The notes: a model not told the origin generated them from the letters alone. A DNA stretch of 64,000 nt from DATEDA01 sp963789885 (GCA_963789885.1 CAWBNB010000021.1:252864-316863); one strand, 5' to 3'; counted from the stretch's first letter, positions 8,650-17,912 are shown. Program-made: numbers and translations.

Positions 8650-10973
8650 CCTGGCGGCGTTCTACCGCGCGCAGCCAGCGCGCGCCAGACCTTCTCCGCG
8701 GTGAGCGGCATCTCCAGGTCCTCGACGCCGAGCGCGTCGAGCACGGCGTGCACCGTCGCCGGCACCGCGCCGATCGTGCCGAGCTCGCCGCAGCCTTTCA
8801 CCCCGAGCAGGTTCGTCCGGCACGGCACCGTCTCGTCGAAATCCGAGTCGGGCGTCGGCAGCTGATCGGCGCGCGGGATGCCGTAGTCCATGAGCGAGCC
8901 GGTGACGAGCTGGCCGCTCTCGGGGTCGTATCGCACGGCTTCGTAGAGGGCCTGGCCGACGCCCTGCGCGATCCCGCCGTGGATCTGCCCGGTGACGATC
9001 GTGCGGTTGATGATGCGGCCGACGTCGTCGACGGTGGTGTGGCGGACCACCTCGACCACGCCGGTCTCCGGGTCGATCTCCACCTCGCACACCTGGGCGC
9101 CGTTCGGCCACGACGGGCCGGACGGATTGGCGGTGGCGGAGCAGCGGATGTGCTTGCCCGGCTGCCGGCCGGCGAGCTCGAAGAGATCGATGGCGCGGTC
9201 GGTGCCGGCGATCCGGAACTTTCCCGCCTTGTACTCGACGTCGGCGGCCGCCGCCTCGAGCGCCTGCGCGGCGAGGTTCCTGCCGTCGTCGACCACCTTG
9301 TGCCCGGCCATCACGATCGCGGAGCCGCCGATGAAGGCCGAGCGGGAGCCCACGCTGCCGACGCCGTTCGCCTGGTCGGTGTCGCCCTGGACGATCCGGA
9401 TGCGCGCGGTGTCGATCTCGAGCACTTCGGCGACGAGCTGCACGTAGGTCGTCTCGAGCCCCTGGCCCATCGCCTGCGTGCCGGAGAAGACGGTGACCGT
9501 GCCATCGGCGCCGATGCGCACGTCCGCGGTCTCGGTCAGCAGCGCGCCGGTCCACTCGAGATAGGTCGAGAGCCCGCGTCCGCGCAGCTTGCCCCGGCGC
9601 GCGGACTCCGCCTTGCGCGCAGCGAAGCCGTCCCAGTCGGCGCGCGCCAGCGCCTGGTCCATGACCTTCGCGAACTCGCCCGAGTCGTACACCTCGCCGA
9701 CCGTGGTCCGGTGCGGCATGGCGTCGGGCGGGATGAAGTTTCGCCGCCGGATCTCGACCGGGCCGAGCCCGGTCGCGTGCGCCGCTTTGCCGAGCAGTCG
9801 CTCCATCAGGAAGATCGACTCCGGCCGGCCGGCGCCGCGGTAGGCGCCGGTCGACATCGTGTTGGTGGTGACGCCGCGGATGTGGAGGTCGATCGCCGGC
9901 ACGCGGTACACCGAGGGCACGACCTTCGGCCCTACCATCAGCGGGATCATGGCTGTCGACCCCACCGCGTGACCGCCGAAGTTGCCGAGGACCCGCGTGC
10001 GCAGGGCGAGGATGCGGCCTTCCGCGTCGAGCGCGAGCGTCGCGTCGAAGTGCTGGTCGCGGCCCATGTGCGCCGCCAGGAAATCCTCGCTGCGGTCGGC
10101 GCGCCATCGCACCGGGCGCCCGAGCTTGCGCGCGGCGTAGCAGATCAGCGCGTCCTCCGGCATGAGGCCGGTCTTCATGCCGAAGCCGCCGCCGATGTCG
10201 CCGTTCACGATGCGGAAGGTGTCCGGCTTCGCCCCGAACGTCGCACCGAGCAGATCGCGCGTGCCCGTCGGCTGCTGTGTCTGGGTGTACAGGGTCGTGC
10301 GGCCGTCGGCATGCGTCGCGATCGCGGCGCGCGGCTCGAGGGGGAAGGCAGCGAGCCGCTGGTTGTGGAGCGAGACCTTCACCACGTGCGCTGCGCCCGC
10401 GATCGCGGCGTCGACTGCCGCCGGATCGCCGAAGCGCGACTCGGCGCAGACGTTCCCCGGCGCGTCGGGCCAGATCTGCGGCGCACCCGGCTCGATCGCA
10501 CGGCGCGCGTCCGTCACGCATGGCAGTTCCTCGTACTCGACCGCCACCTGCTCGGCCGCGTCCTGCGCCTGGCGCCGCGTCGCCGCCACGACCGCGGCCA
10601 CCGGTTGGCCGACGTATCGCGCGGCGTCGTCGGCGAGCGGATAGCGTGGCGCGATCGCCATCGGCGAGCCGTCCGCGCGCTTGAACAGCGGCGGATGGGG
10701 AATCGCGCCGACGCCGTCGGCCTTCAGGTCGGCATTCGACCAGACCGCGACGACGCCGGGCGCAGCCTTGGCCGCCGATGCGTCGATGGAACCGATGCGC
10801 GCATGCGCGTGCGGCGAGCGAACGACGACGAGCCAGAGCTCGCCGGGCAGCGTGCGGTCGTCGCTGAAGAGGCCCCGTCCGGCGACGAGGCGCGCGTCTT
10901 CGATGCGCTTTTGCGAGCGGGAGGCGCCGAAACGCGCCGATTCGGGATCGAACTGGAAGGCAGGGGAATTCAT
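8646..10973 (-). CDS. Xanthine dehydrogenase-family molybdopterin-binding subunit (CoxL-like, form II), orphan
   Basis: A 775-residue large subunit of the molybdenum hydroxylase family. It shows an N-terminal aldehyde-oxidase a/b hammerhead (KRIEDARLVAGRGLFSDD), the cofactor loop GGGFGMKTG, the active-site loop GAYRGAGRPESIF, and a C-terminal GVKGCGELGTIGAVPA holding the catalytic glutamate. AYRGAGR is the form II signature; form I CO dehydrogenases have AYRCSFR. The chosen ATG begins MNSPAFQFDPESARFG; longer in-frame sequence upstream is Ser/Ala/Arg low-complexity. The FAD and 2Fe-2S partner subunits are not adjacent, which is unusual. It shares a strand with the CaiB-type gene upstream. Confidence 0.88.
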   Translation of the reverse strand: MNSPAFQFDPESARFGASRSQKRIEDARLVAGRGLFSDDRTLPGELWLVVVRSPHAHARIGSIDASAAKAAPGVVAVWSNADLKADGVGAIPHPPLFKRADGSPMAIAPRYPLADDAARYVGQPVAAVVAATRRQAQDAAEQVAVEYEELPCVTDARRAIEPGAPQIWPDAPGNVCAESRFGDPAAVDAAIAGAAHVVKVSLHNQRLAAFPLEPRAAIATHADGRTTLYTQTQQPTGTRDLLGATFGAKPDTFRIVNGDIGGGFGMKTGLMPEDALICYAARKLGRPVRWRADRSEDFLAAHMGRDQHFDATLALDAEGRILALRTRVLGNFGGHAVGSTAMIPLMVGPKVVPSVYRVPAIDLHIRGVTTNTMSTGAYRGAGRPESIFLMERLLGKAAHATGLGPVEIRRRNFIPPDAMPHRTTVGEVYDSGEFAKVMDQALARADWDGFAARKAESARRGKLRGRGLSTYLEWTGALLTETADVRIGADGTVTVFSGTQAMGQGLETTYVQLVAEVLEIDTARIRIVQGDTDQANGVGSVGSRSAFIGGSAIVMAGHKVVDDGRNLAAQALEAAAADVEYKAGKFRIAGTDRAIDLFELAGRQPGKHIRCSATANPSGPSWPNGAQVCEVEIDPETGVVEVVRHTTVDDVGRIINRTIVTGQIHGGIAQGVGQALYEAVRYDPESGQLVTGSLMDYGIPRADQLPTPDSDFDETVPCRTNLLGVKGCGELGTIGAVPATVHAVLDALGVEDLEMPLTAEKVWRALAARGRTPPG

Positions 10974-11055
10974 CGTCCTCGAGCGTTGCGGGTGCCGCTG
11001 CGCCGTCGCCGCGGCCGGCGCGAATGATGCGGGAGAACGGCTTGCGCCGCCAGTC

Positions 11056-12279
11056 CTAGATGATTCCGCCTCCGGAAAGCGCATCGATCTCGGCGGCGCT
11101 CAACCCGAGCACGCCGCCGAGCACCTCGCGGGTGTGCTGGCCGAGGAGGGGCGGCGGGACCGAGTGGTCCACTGGCGTGGCGGAGAACCGCATGGGGCTG
11201 GCGACCGTGGGGCAGGGCACGCCCGACGGGTGCGGGATCTCGACCCGCATGCCGCGGTGACGGACCTGGGGGTTCTCGAAGACCTCCCGCATGTTGTTGA
11301 TCGGGCCGCAGGGCACGCTCGCCGCTTCGAGGCGGTCGATCCAGTCGTGGCTCGTGCGCTCTCTCACGATCTCCTGCACGATCGGCACCAGCACCGGCCG
11401 ATGCTTCACCCGCTCCGGGTTGGTCCGGAAGCGCGGGTCCGCGGCGAGCTCCGGGCGGCCGGCGACGCGGCAGAAGCTCGCGAACTGCGAATCGTTGCCG
11501 ACCGCGAGGATGATGTGGCCGTCGGCCGACGGGAATACCTCGTAGGGCACGATGTTCGCGTGCGCGTTCCCGTACCGCTTCGGAATCTCGCCCGAGCACC
11601 AGAAGTTGAGGATCTGGTTGGCGTTGAACGCGACCAGCGTATCGAGCAGCGCCATGTCGATGTACTGGCCGACCCCGGTCAGCTGCCGGTGCGCGATCGC
11701 GGCGGTGATCGCGAGGCTCGCGTACATGCCGGTGACCACGTCGGTCACTGCGATCCCGACCTTCTGCGGTCCGCCGCCGGGCAGCTCGTCGCGCTCGCCG
11801 GTGATGCTCATCAGTCCGCACATCCCCTGGAAGACGAAGTCGTAGCCGGGGCGCTGCGCGTAGGGCCCGTCCTGGCCGAACCCGGTGACCGAGCAGTAGA
11901 TGATCCGCGGGTTCACGTTCCGCACGTCGTCGTAGGCGAGGCCGTAGCGGGCGAGGTCGCCGACCTTGTAGTTCTCGATCAGCACGTCGCTCCGGGCCGC
12001 CAGCTCGCGCACGAGCCGCTGGCCCTCGGGCTTCGAGAGGTCGATGGTGACCGACTTCTTGCCGCGATTGACCGAGAGGAAGTACGCCGCCTCGCGCGTG
12101 TCGGCACCGTCCGCGCCCTTGAGCCATGGCGGGCCCCAGCTGCGCGTGTCGTCGCCGCTCTTCGGGCGCTCGATCTTGATCACCTCGGCGCCGAGGTCGG
12201 CGAGGTTCTGCGCCGCCCAGGGGCCGGCGAGCACGCGGGTGAGATCGAGGACGCGGACGTGCGAGAGGGGACGGTCCAT
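11056..12279 (-). CDS. CaiB/BaiF family (class III) CoA-transferase
   Basis: Moves CoA between carboxylic acids, typically from succinyl- or acetyl-CoA to a less common acid. The 407-residue product has the family N-terminus (LSHVRVLDLTRVLAGPWAAQNLADLGA), the IERPKSGDDTRSWGPPW block, a NRGKKSVTIDL strand, and the region around YDFVFQGMCGLMSITG. The nucleophilic aspartate expected in this family fits VTDVVTGMYASLAI. The start at 12279 has AAGGAGCC immediately upstream; the longer in-frame extension is antisense to etfB and was rejected. It is divergent from etfB across about 100 bases. Substrate unknown; the fatty acid and CoA context suggests a carboxylic acid catabolic role. Confidence 0.9.
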   Translation of the reverse strand: MDRPLSHVRVLDLTRVLAGPWAAQNLADLGAEVIKIERPKSGDDTRSWGPPWLKGADGADTREAAYFLSVNRGKKSVTIDLSKPEGQRLVRELAARSDVLIENYKVGDLARYGLAYDDVRNVNPRIIYCSVTGFGQDGPYAQRPGYDFVFQGMCGLMSITGERDELPGGGPQKVGIAVTDVVTGMYASLAITAAIAHRQLTGVGQYIDMALLDTLVAFNANQILNFWCSGEIPKRYGNAHANIVPYEVFPSADGHIILAVGNDSQFASFCRVAGRPELAADPRFRTNPERVKHRPVLVPIVQEIVRERTSHDWIDRLEAASVPCGPINNMREVFENPQVRHRGMRVEIPHPSGVPCPTVASPMRFSATPVDHSVPPPLLGQHTREVLGGVLGLSAAEIDALSGGGII

Positions 12280-12382
12280 TGGGGCTCCTTGTGGACGGCA
12301 AGGGTAAGGACGGCGCTCCGGGGACGCAAGCGGGCCCGCTCTTTCGGCTAGAATCTTCACTCCCTCCTCGGAAAGCCCGGCA

Positions 12383-13135
12383 ATGAAAGTCCTCGTTCCG
12401 ATCAAGCGCGTGGTCGACGCCAACGTCAAGGTGCGGGTCAAGGCCGACGGCACCGGCGTCGAGCTCGCCAACGTGAAGATGGCGATGAATCCGTTCGACG
12501 AGATCGCCGTCGAAGAATCGGTCCGGCTGAAGGAGGCGGGCGCGGCGACCGAGATCGTCGCGGTCTCCTGCGGCGTCCAGGCCTGCCAGGAGACTTTGCG
12601 CACCGCGCTCGCGCTCGGCGCCGACCGTGCGATCCTCGTTGAGACCGGCGCGGCGGATCTGCAGCCGCTCGCGGTGGCGAAGCTTCTCCAGGCGATCATC
12701 GCGAAGGAGAGCCCGCAGCTCGTGATCATGGGCAAGCAGGCGATCGACGACGACAACAACCAGACCGGGCAGATGCTCGCGGCGCTGCTCGGCTGGCCGC
12801 AGGCGACCTTCGCGTCCAAGGTGAAGCTGGAGGGCGGGGGAGCGCAGGTGACGCGCGAAGTCGACGGCGGCCTCGAGACGGTGGCGATCAAGCTGCCGGC
12901 GGTCGTCACGACCGACCTGCGGCTGAACGAGCCGCGCTACGTCACGCTGCCGAACATCATGAAGGCGAAGAAGAAGCCGCTCGAGATGCTCAAGCCCGAT
13001 GCGCTCGGTGTCGACGTCGCCCCGCGGGTCACGGTGCTCAAGGTCGAGGAGCCGGCGAAGCGCAAGAGCGGGATCAAGGTGGCCGACGCGAAAGCGCTCG
13101 TGGAGAAGCTCAAGAACGAGGCCAAGGTGATCTGA
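12383..13135 (+). CDS. etfB: Electron transfer flavoprotein, beta subunit
   Basis: Small subunit of the soluble ETF heterodimer that collects electrons from acyl-CoA dehydrogenases. The 250 residues begin MKVLVPIKRVVDANVKVRV and include AMNPFDEIAVEESVRLKEAG, the AMP-binding DDDNNQTGQMLAALLGWPQ stretch and KAKKKPLEML, all standard in group I EtfB. A TAGAAT -10-like hexamer at 12349-12354 precedes the gene. etfA follows after a 60-base gap that contains hairpin repeat copy 2. Together with the downstream acyl-CoA dehydrogenase and the nearby ETF-quinone oxidoreductase it makes a local electron chain. Confidence 0.97.
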   Translation: MKVLVPIKRVVDANVKVRVKADGTGVELANVKMAMNPFDEIAVEESVRLKEAGAATEIVAVSCGVQACQETLRTALALGADRAILVETGAADLQPLAVAKLLQAIIAKESPQLVIMGKQAIDDDNNQTGQMLAALLGWPQATFASKVKLEGGGAQVTREVDGGLETVAIKLPAVVTTDLRLNEPRYVTLPNIMKAKKKPLEMLKPDALGVDVAPRVTVLKVEEPAKRKSGIKVADAKALVEKLKNEAKVI

Positions 13136-13144
13136 GCCCATGGC

Positions 13145-13166
13145 ACGAGGGGGCACACCCCCTCGT
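13145..13166 (+). repeat. Intergenic hairpin repeat, copy 2
   Basis: Perfect 9-base stem with a CACA loop: ACGAGGGGG-CACA-CCCCCTCGT, followed by AGCTCCCCGAATCCGG. It sits between etfB and etfA. The core and the CTCCCCGA side are shared with copies at 6083 and 14161. Confidence 0.75.
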
Positions 13167-13195
13167 AGCTCCCCGAATCCGGACGAACTCCCATC

Positions 13196-14128
13196 ATGAC
13201 CATTCTCGTCATTGCCGAACACGACAACGCCGCCCTCAAGCCCTCGACGCTGCACACGCTCGGTGCTGCAAAGCAGATCGGCGGCGACGTGCACGTCCTC
13301 GTCGCCGGCCAGGGCGCCCAGGCGGTCGCGCAAGCCGCGAGCCAGTCGCAGGGCGTCGCCAAGGTGCTGGTCGCCGATTCGGCGCAGTACAAGGACCAGC
13401 TCGCCGAGAACCTCGCTGCGCTGGTGACCGGGCTCGCGAAGGACTACAGCCACGTGCTGGCACCGGCGACGACCTTCGGCAAGAACTTCATGCCGCGGGT
13501 CGCGGCGCTGCTCGACGTGGCGCAGGTGTCCGACATCAGTGCGGTCAAGAGCCCCGACACCTTCGTGCGGCCGATCTACGCCGGCAACGCCCTCGCGACG
13601 GTGCAGTCGAAGGACCCGATCAAGGTCGTCACCGTTCGCTCGACCGGCTTCGATGCGGTCCCGGGGACGGGCGGTTCGGCGACGATCGAAGCGGTCCCGG
13701 CTGCTGCCGAAACCGGGCTGTCGAGCCTGGTCGGACGCGAGATCACCAAGAGCGAGCGACCGGAGCTGACCGCGGCGCGGGTGATCATTTCGGGCGGGCG
13801 CGGGATGGGGTCGGGCGAGAACTTCAAGATCCTGGAGCCGGTCGCCGACAAGCTGAACGCCGCGATGGGGGCGAGCCGTGCGGCGGTGGATGCCGGTTTC
13901 GTGCCGAACGACTGGCAGGTCGGGCAGACCGGCAAGATCGTCGCGCCGGATCTGTACATCGCGGTCGGCATCTCGGGCGCGATCCAGCACCTCGCCGGGA
14001 TGAAGGACAGCCGGGTGATCGTCGCGATCAACAAGGACGAGGAGGCGCCGATCTTCCAGGTCGCCGACTACGGGATCGTCGGTGATCTCTTCAAGCTCGT
14101 GCCCGAGCTCGTCAAGGAACTCGGATGA
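13196..14128 (+). CDS. etfA: Electron transfer flavoprotein, alpha subunit
   Basis: Large, FAD-binding subunit of ETF, 310 residues. The C-terminal FAD domain is typical: ARVIISGGRGMGSGENFKI, GASRAAVDAGFVPNDWQVGQTG, LYIAVGISGAIQHLAGMKD and VIVAINKDEEAPIFQVADYG. The N-terminus (MTILVIAEHDNAALKPSTLHT) is intact. The gene lies between two hairpin repeats in opposite orientation. Partner of etfB; transfers electrons from the acyl-CoA dehydrogenase to ETF-ubiquinone oxidoreductase. Confidence 0.97.
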   Translation: MTILVIAEHDNAALKPSTLHTLGAAKQIGGDVHVLVAGQGAQAVAQAASQSQGVAKVLVADSAQYKDQLAENLAALVTGLAKDYSHVLAPATTFGKNFMPRVAALLDVAQVSDISAVKSPDTFVRPIYAGNALATVQSKDPIKVVTVRSTGFDAVPGTGGSATIEAVPAAAETGLSSLVGREITKSERPELTAARVIISGGRGMGSGENFKILEPVADKLNAAMGASRAAVDAGFVPNDWQVGQTGKIVAPDLYIAVGISGAIQHLAGMKDSRVIVAINKDEEAPIFQVADYGIVGDLFKLVPELVKELG

Positions 14129-14160
14129 AACCGACGCCGCAGGCGGCGCTTTCCCGGTTT

Positions 14161-14190
14161 CGGGGAGCGCGAGGGGGCCTCGCCCCCTCG
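14161..14190 (-). repeat. Intergenic hairpin repeat, copy 3 (inverted)
   Basis: CGAGGGGGC-CTC-GCCCCCTCG stem-loop at 14170-14190 preceded on the plus strand by CGGGGAGCG, the complement of the CGCTCCCCG flank of copy 1. Upstream TTCCCGGTTTCGGGG extends the match to the CCCCGAATCCGG flank of copy 2. It is therefore the same element in reverse orientation, placed 18 bases before the acyl-CoA dehydrogenase start. Confidence 0.72.
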
Positions 14191-14207
14191 TATCGTGGAG
14201 AACTCGG

Positions 14208-15998
14208 ATGAGCTACGCCGCCCCGCTCCGCGACATGCAGTTCGTGCTGCACGAGCTCGCGGGCTTCGACGAGATCGCGAAGCTGCCGGGGAACGAGGAG
14301 CTGTCGGCCGAGCTGGTCGAGCAGATTCTCGAGGAGAACGCGAAGTTCGCCGCCGGCGTGCTCGCGCCGCTCAACCGGCCGGGCGACGAGGAGGGCTCGG
14401 TCTGGAAGGACGGGGAGGTCACCACCCCGAAGGGATTCAAGGACGCGTACCGGCAGTTCGTCGAAGGCGGCTGGAACGCACTGCAGTTCCCGGCGGAGTT
14501 CGGCGGCCAGGGGTTGCCGAAGCTCGTCGCCGCGCCGGTGATGGAGATGTGGAAATCGGCGAACCTGTCCTTCTCGCTCTGCCCGCTGCTCACCGGCGGG
14601 GCGATCGAAGCGCTCCTGCTGCGCGGCTCGGACGCGCAGAAGGCGACCTTCCTGCCCAAGATGGTGGAAGGGGCCTGGACCGGGACGATGAACCTCACCG
14701 AACCGCAGGCGGGTTCGGATCTCGCGCTCGTCAAGAGCAAGGCCGTCCCCGAGGGCGATCACTACCGGATCTACGGCCAGAAGATCTTCATCACCTACGG
14801 CGAGCACGACCTGGCCGAGAACATCATCCACCTCGTGCTCGCGCGCACTCCCGATGCGCCCGAGGGCGTGCGGGGGATTTCGCTGTTCCTCGTGCCCAAG
14901 TTCCTGGTGAACAAGGACGGCAGCCTGGGCAAGCGCAACGACGTGCGCTGCGTCTCGATCGAGCACAAGCTGGGGATTCATGCGAGCCCGACGGCCGTCC
15001 TCGCCTACGGCGACAAGGAGGGTGCGATCGGGTACCTGATCGGCGAGGAGAATCGCGGCCTCGAGTACATGTTCATCATGATGAACGCGGCCCGGTTCGC
15101 CGTCGGGATGGAGGGGGTCGCGGTCGCCGAAGCCGCGTACCAGAAGGCGCTCGCCTACGCGAAAGAGCGCGTCCAGAGCCGCGAGCTCGGCGGTTCCGGC
15201 TCCAAGGCCGTACCGATCATCCGGCACCCCGACGTACGGCGGATGCTTATGTCGATGAAGGCGCAGGCCGAGGCGACGCGTGCGCTCGCGTACGTCGTGG
15301 CCGGGGCGCTGGACAAGGCGCACCACCATCCCGACAAGGACGAGCGCGCTCGGTCGCAGGCCTTCGCCGACCTCATGATTCCGATCGTGAAGGGCTGGTC
15401 GACCGAGACGTCGATCGACGTCGCCTCGCTCGGCATCCAGGTGCACGGCGGGATGGGGTTCATCGAGGAGACCGGCGCGGCGCAGTTCCTGCGCGATGCG
15501 CGGATCACCACCATCTACGAGGGCACCACCGGCATCCAGGCGAACGACCTGATCGGCCGCAAGATCGCGCGCGAATCGGGCGCGACCGCGAAGGCCGTCC
15601 TGGGGGCGATCGGGGCGTTCGACGGCGTCCTCGCGGAGATTCCGGGCAGCGACTTCGCCGCGATCCGTTCACGCCTTGCGGCTGGAGCGAAGGCGGCCGC
15701 CGAGTCCGTCGACTGGATCGTGGCGACCTACGGCACCGACGCGAAGGCGGTGCACGCCGGCGCGGTGCCGTTCCTGAAGCTGATGGGGATCGTGTGCGGC
15801 GGCTGGCAGATGGCGCGCGCAGCGGTCGCTGCACGCGCGCAGCTCAGACGCGGCGTGGGCGATGAGGCATTCCCGAACGCCAAGATCGCCACCGCGCGCT
15901 TCTTCGCCGATCACTTCCTCTCGCAGTCGCGCGGCCTGCGCGATGCGATCGTCGAGGGCGCGCCGGGCGTGCTCGCGCTGGCCGAGGCGCAGTTCTAG
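14208..15998 (+). CDS. Acyl-CoA dehydrogenase, long form
   Basis: FAD enzyme that introduces the alpha-beta double bond in an acyl-CoA and passes electrons to ETF. At 596 residues it belongs to the longer bacterial branch with an extra N-terminal helix region (MSYAAPLRDMQFVLHELAGF) and a C-terminal extension. Signatures: MNLTEPQAGSDLALVKSKA, EHKLGIHASPTAVLAYGD, HGGMGFIEETGAAQFLRDA and ITTIYEGTTGIQANDLIGRK; the glutamate in YEGTTGIQ is at the usual catalytic position. The ATG at 14208 follows GGAGAACTCGG. Gene order etfB-etfA-dehydrogenase implies joint expression. Chain-length preference is unknown. Confidence 0.93.
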   Translation: MSYAAPLRDMQFVLHELAGFDEIAKLPGNEELSAELVEQILEENAKFAAGVLAPLNRPGDEEGSVWKDGEVTTPKGFKDAYRQFVEGGWNALQFPAEFGGQGLPKLVAAPVMEMWKSANLSFSLCPLLTGGAIEALLLRGSDAQKATFLPKMVEGAWTGTMNLTEPQAGSDLALVKSKAVPEGDHYRIYGQKIFITYGEHDLAENIIHLVLARTPDAPEGVRGISLFLVPKFLVNKDGSLGKRNDVRCVSIEHKLGIHASPTAVLAYGDKEGAIGYLIGEENRGLEYMFIMMNAARFAVGMEGVAVAEAAYQKALAYAKERVQSRELGGSGSKAVPIIRHPDVRRMLMSMKAQAEATRALAYVVAGALDKAHHHPDKDERARSQAFADLMIPIVKGWSTETSIDVASLGIQVHGGMGFIEETGAAQFLRDARITTIYEGTTGIQANDLIGRKIARESGATAKAVLGAIGAFDGVLAEIPGSDFAAIRSRLAAGAKAAAESVDWIVATYGTDAKAVHAGAVPFLKLMGIVCGGWQMARAAVAARAQLRRGVGDEAFPNAKIATARFFADHFLSQSRGLRDAIVEGAPGVLALAEAQF

Positions 15999-16029
15999 CC
16001 CCAGCTGCCGCCGGGCGCGGCCCGGGACG

Positions 16030-16200
16030 TCAGGCTTCGGTCGCCGGAAACGATGCCGGCGTTCCGACGAAGGCGCCGAGTTCGTCGTCCAGATCCTTGA
16101 CGACGCGCCGCAGAACCCCGCCCAGGCGCCGCACGTCGTTCCGGCGGGCAGCGTCGATCACTCGGTCGAGCAGCAGGCGGCCGAGCCCGAACGTTCGATG
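16030..16200 (-). pseudogene. GNAT-type N-acetyltransferase remnant (C-terminal fragment)
   Basis: On the minus strand an open stretch reads HRTFGLGRLLLDRVIDAARR and then NDVRRLGGVLRRVVKDLDDE before a TGA at 16032-16030. RTFGLGRLLLDRVIDAAR resembles the acetyl-CoA-binding loop and following helix (R-x-x-G-x-G/A) of GNAT acetyltransferases. Upstream on that strand the sequence changes abruptly into the AT-rich patch, so no start or N-terminal half remains. I interpret it as a truncated gene; the family call rests on one motif and is tentative. Confidence 0.4.
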
Positions 16201-16290
16201 CAATTCAATTTTGAAGAAACATATGAAATTAAAATTATAAAAATCAAATGATTATTAGCATCATTTTAATGTTCAAACATTAGATATATG
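16196..16290. other. Sharply AT-rich patch
   Basis: About 95 bases of strongly A/T sequence interrupt otherwise GC-rich DNA. The left edge is abrupt at about 16200, where the acetyltransferase remnant ends. The right edge runs to the stop codon of the ETF-QO gene. A small inverted repeat AAATGAT-TATTAGC-ATCATTT lies at 16245-16265. No coding frame of note. It could be acquired DNA, a junction scar, or a transcription end region. Confidence 0.6.
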
Positions 16291-16292
16291 CG

Positions 16293-17912
16293 TTACATGT
16301 TCGGGTAGTTTGGACCGCCACCCCCTTGCGGCACCACCCAGTTGATGTTCTGCAGCGGATCCTTGATGTCGCAGGTCTTGCAGTGGACGCAGTTCTGCGC
16401 ATTGATCTGCAGTCGGGGGGACGCGCCGTCGGAATCCCTGACGATCTCGTAGACCCCCGCCGGGCAGTAGCGCTGTTCCGGCGCGTCGTAGGTCGCCAGA
16501 TTCACCTTGATCGGGACCGACGGGTCCCTGAGCTGCAGGTGGGAGGGCTGGTTCTCCTCGTGGTTGGTGTTGGAGATGAACACCGAGGAGAGCCGGTCGA
16601 AGGTGAGCTTGCCGTCGGGCTTGGGGTAGGTGATCGCCCGGAACTGGCTCGCCGGCTTCAGGGCCGTGTGGTCAGCGTGGTTGCGAAGCGTCCAGGGCGC
16701 CTTCCCCTGGAAGACGTAGGTATCGATCGCCGAGTAGGCGATCCCGCCCCACAAGCCCCACCGGAACGACGGCCGGATGTTGCGCACGCGGTAGAGCTCG
16801 TCCCAGACCCAGGTCTGCTTGAGTCGCTCGGGGTAGCTCTTCACCTCGACCACGAGCTTCGTCGGCGAGCGCGTCGAACAGGGCCTCGGCGGCGGTCATC
16901 CCGGACTTCATCGCGGTGTGCGTGCCCTTGATCTTCGGCACGTTGAGGAAGCCCGCCGTGTCGCCGATCAGGAGGCCGCCGGGGAAGGTCAGCTTCGGCA
17001 GCGACTGGAACCCGCCTTCGTTGATCGCACGCGCGCCGTAAGCGATCCGCCGCCCGCCGTCGAAGAATCCGCGGATCTCGGGATGCGTCTTGAAGCGCTG
17101 GAACTCCTCGTACGGCGAGAGGTACGGATTTTCGTAGTCGAGCCCGACGACGAAACCGACCGCGACCTGGTTGCCCTCGAGGTGATAGAGGAACGACCCG
17201 CCGTAGGTCCTCGCTGTCGAGCGGCCAGCCGGTGGTATGGATGACGAGGCCGGGCCGGTGCTTCGCCGGCTCGACCTCCCACAGCTCCTTGATCCCGAGC
17301 CCGTAGGTCTGCGGATCGACGCCGTCGCGCAGCGGGAAGCGCTCGAACAGCGTCTTGGTGAGCGAGCCGCGACAGCCCTCCGCGAACACCGTCTGACGCG
17401 CGTGCAGCTCGATGCCCGGGCTGGAACGCCTCGGTCTTCGAGCCGTCCTTGCCGATTCCCATGTCGCCCGTGGCGACACCGCGGACGCGGCCCTTTTCGT
17501 CGTACAGCACCTCGGCTGCCGCGAAGCCCGGGTAGATCTCGACGCCGAGCCCTTCGGCCCGGCCCGCCAGCCAGCGGCAGAGGTTCCCGAGGCTGATGAT
17601 GTAGTTGCCGTGGTTCGCCATCTGCGGCGGCGTCGGCAGCTTCCAGGCTTTCGACTCGGTCAGGAAGAGGAACCGGTCTTCCGCGGCGGGCGTGTTGAGC
17701 GGTGCGCCGAGCTCCTTCCAGTCCGGGAACAGCTCGGCGAGCGCGCGCGGCTCCAGCACCGCGCCCGAGAGGATATGGGCGCCGATCTCCGAGCCCTTCT
17801 CGAGCACGCAAACCGAGATCTCCCGGCCGCCGGCCTGCGCGAGCTGCTTCAGCCGAATCGCGCACGCGAGCCCGGAGGGCCCGCCGCCGACGATCACCAC
17901 GTCGTACTGCAT
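16293..17912 (-). CDS. Electron transfer flavoprotein-ubiquinone oxidoreductase (three frameshifts)
   Basis: Membrane-associated FAD and 4Fe-4S enzyme that takes electrons from reduced ETF and reduces ubiquinone. N-terminus MQYDVVIVGGGPSGLACAIR is the FAD-binding motif; SGAVLEPRALAELFPDW and GTHTAMKSGMTAAEALFDAL are typical; the C-terminus carries the iron-sulfur cysteines in RYCPAGVYEI and NCVHCKTCDIKDP, ending with PQGGGGPNYPNM. Frames change near 17418, 17215 and 16860, yet the 1620-base span equals 540 codons, the normal size, and every segment matches the family. The breaks look like small indels rather than decay. Divergent from the 3-oxoacid CoA-transferase gene. It completes the chain from etfBA to the respiratory quinone pool. 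Confidence 0.88.

Noticed and set aside
8124..11027. Plus-strand open frame of 967 codons
   Set aside because: Antisense of the molybdenum hydroxylase gene with Arg/His/Asp-rich low-complexity translation and no recognisable motif.
12279..12909. N-terminal extension of the CaiB-type transferase
   Set aside because: It is antisense to etfB; the family N-terminus and an AAGGAG site fix the start at 12279.
6083..14190. Hairpin repeats as simple rho-independent terminators
   Set aside because: None has a T-run after the stem, and copies occur within likely operons, once inverted.
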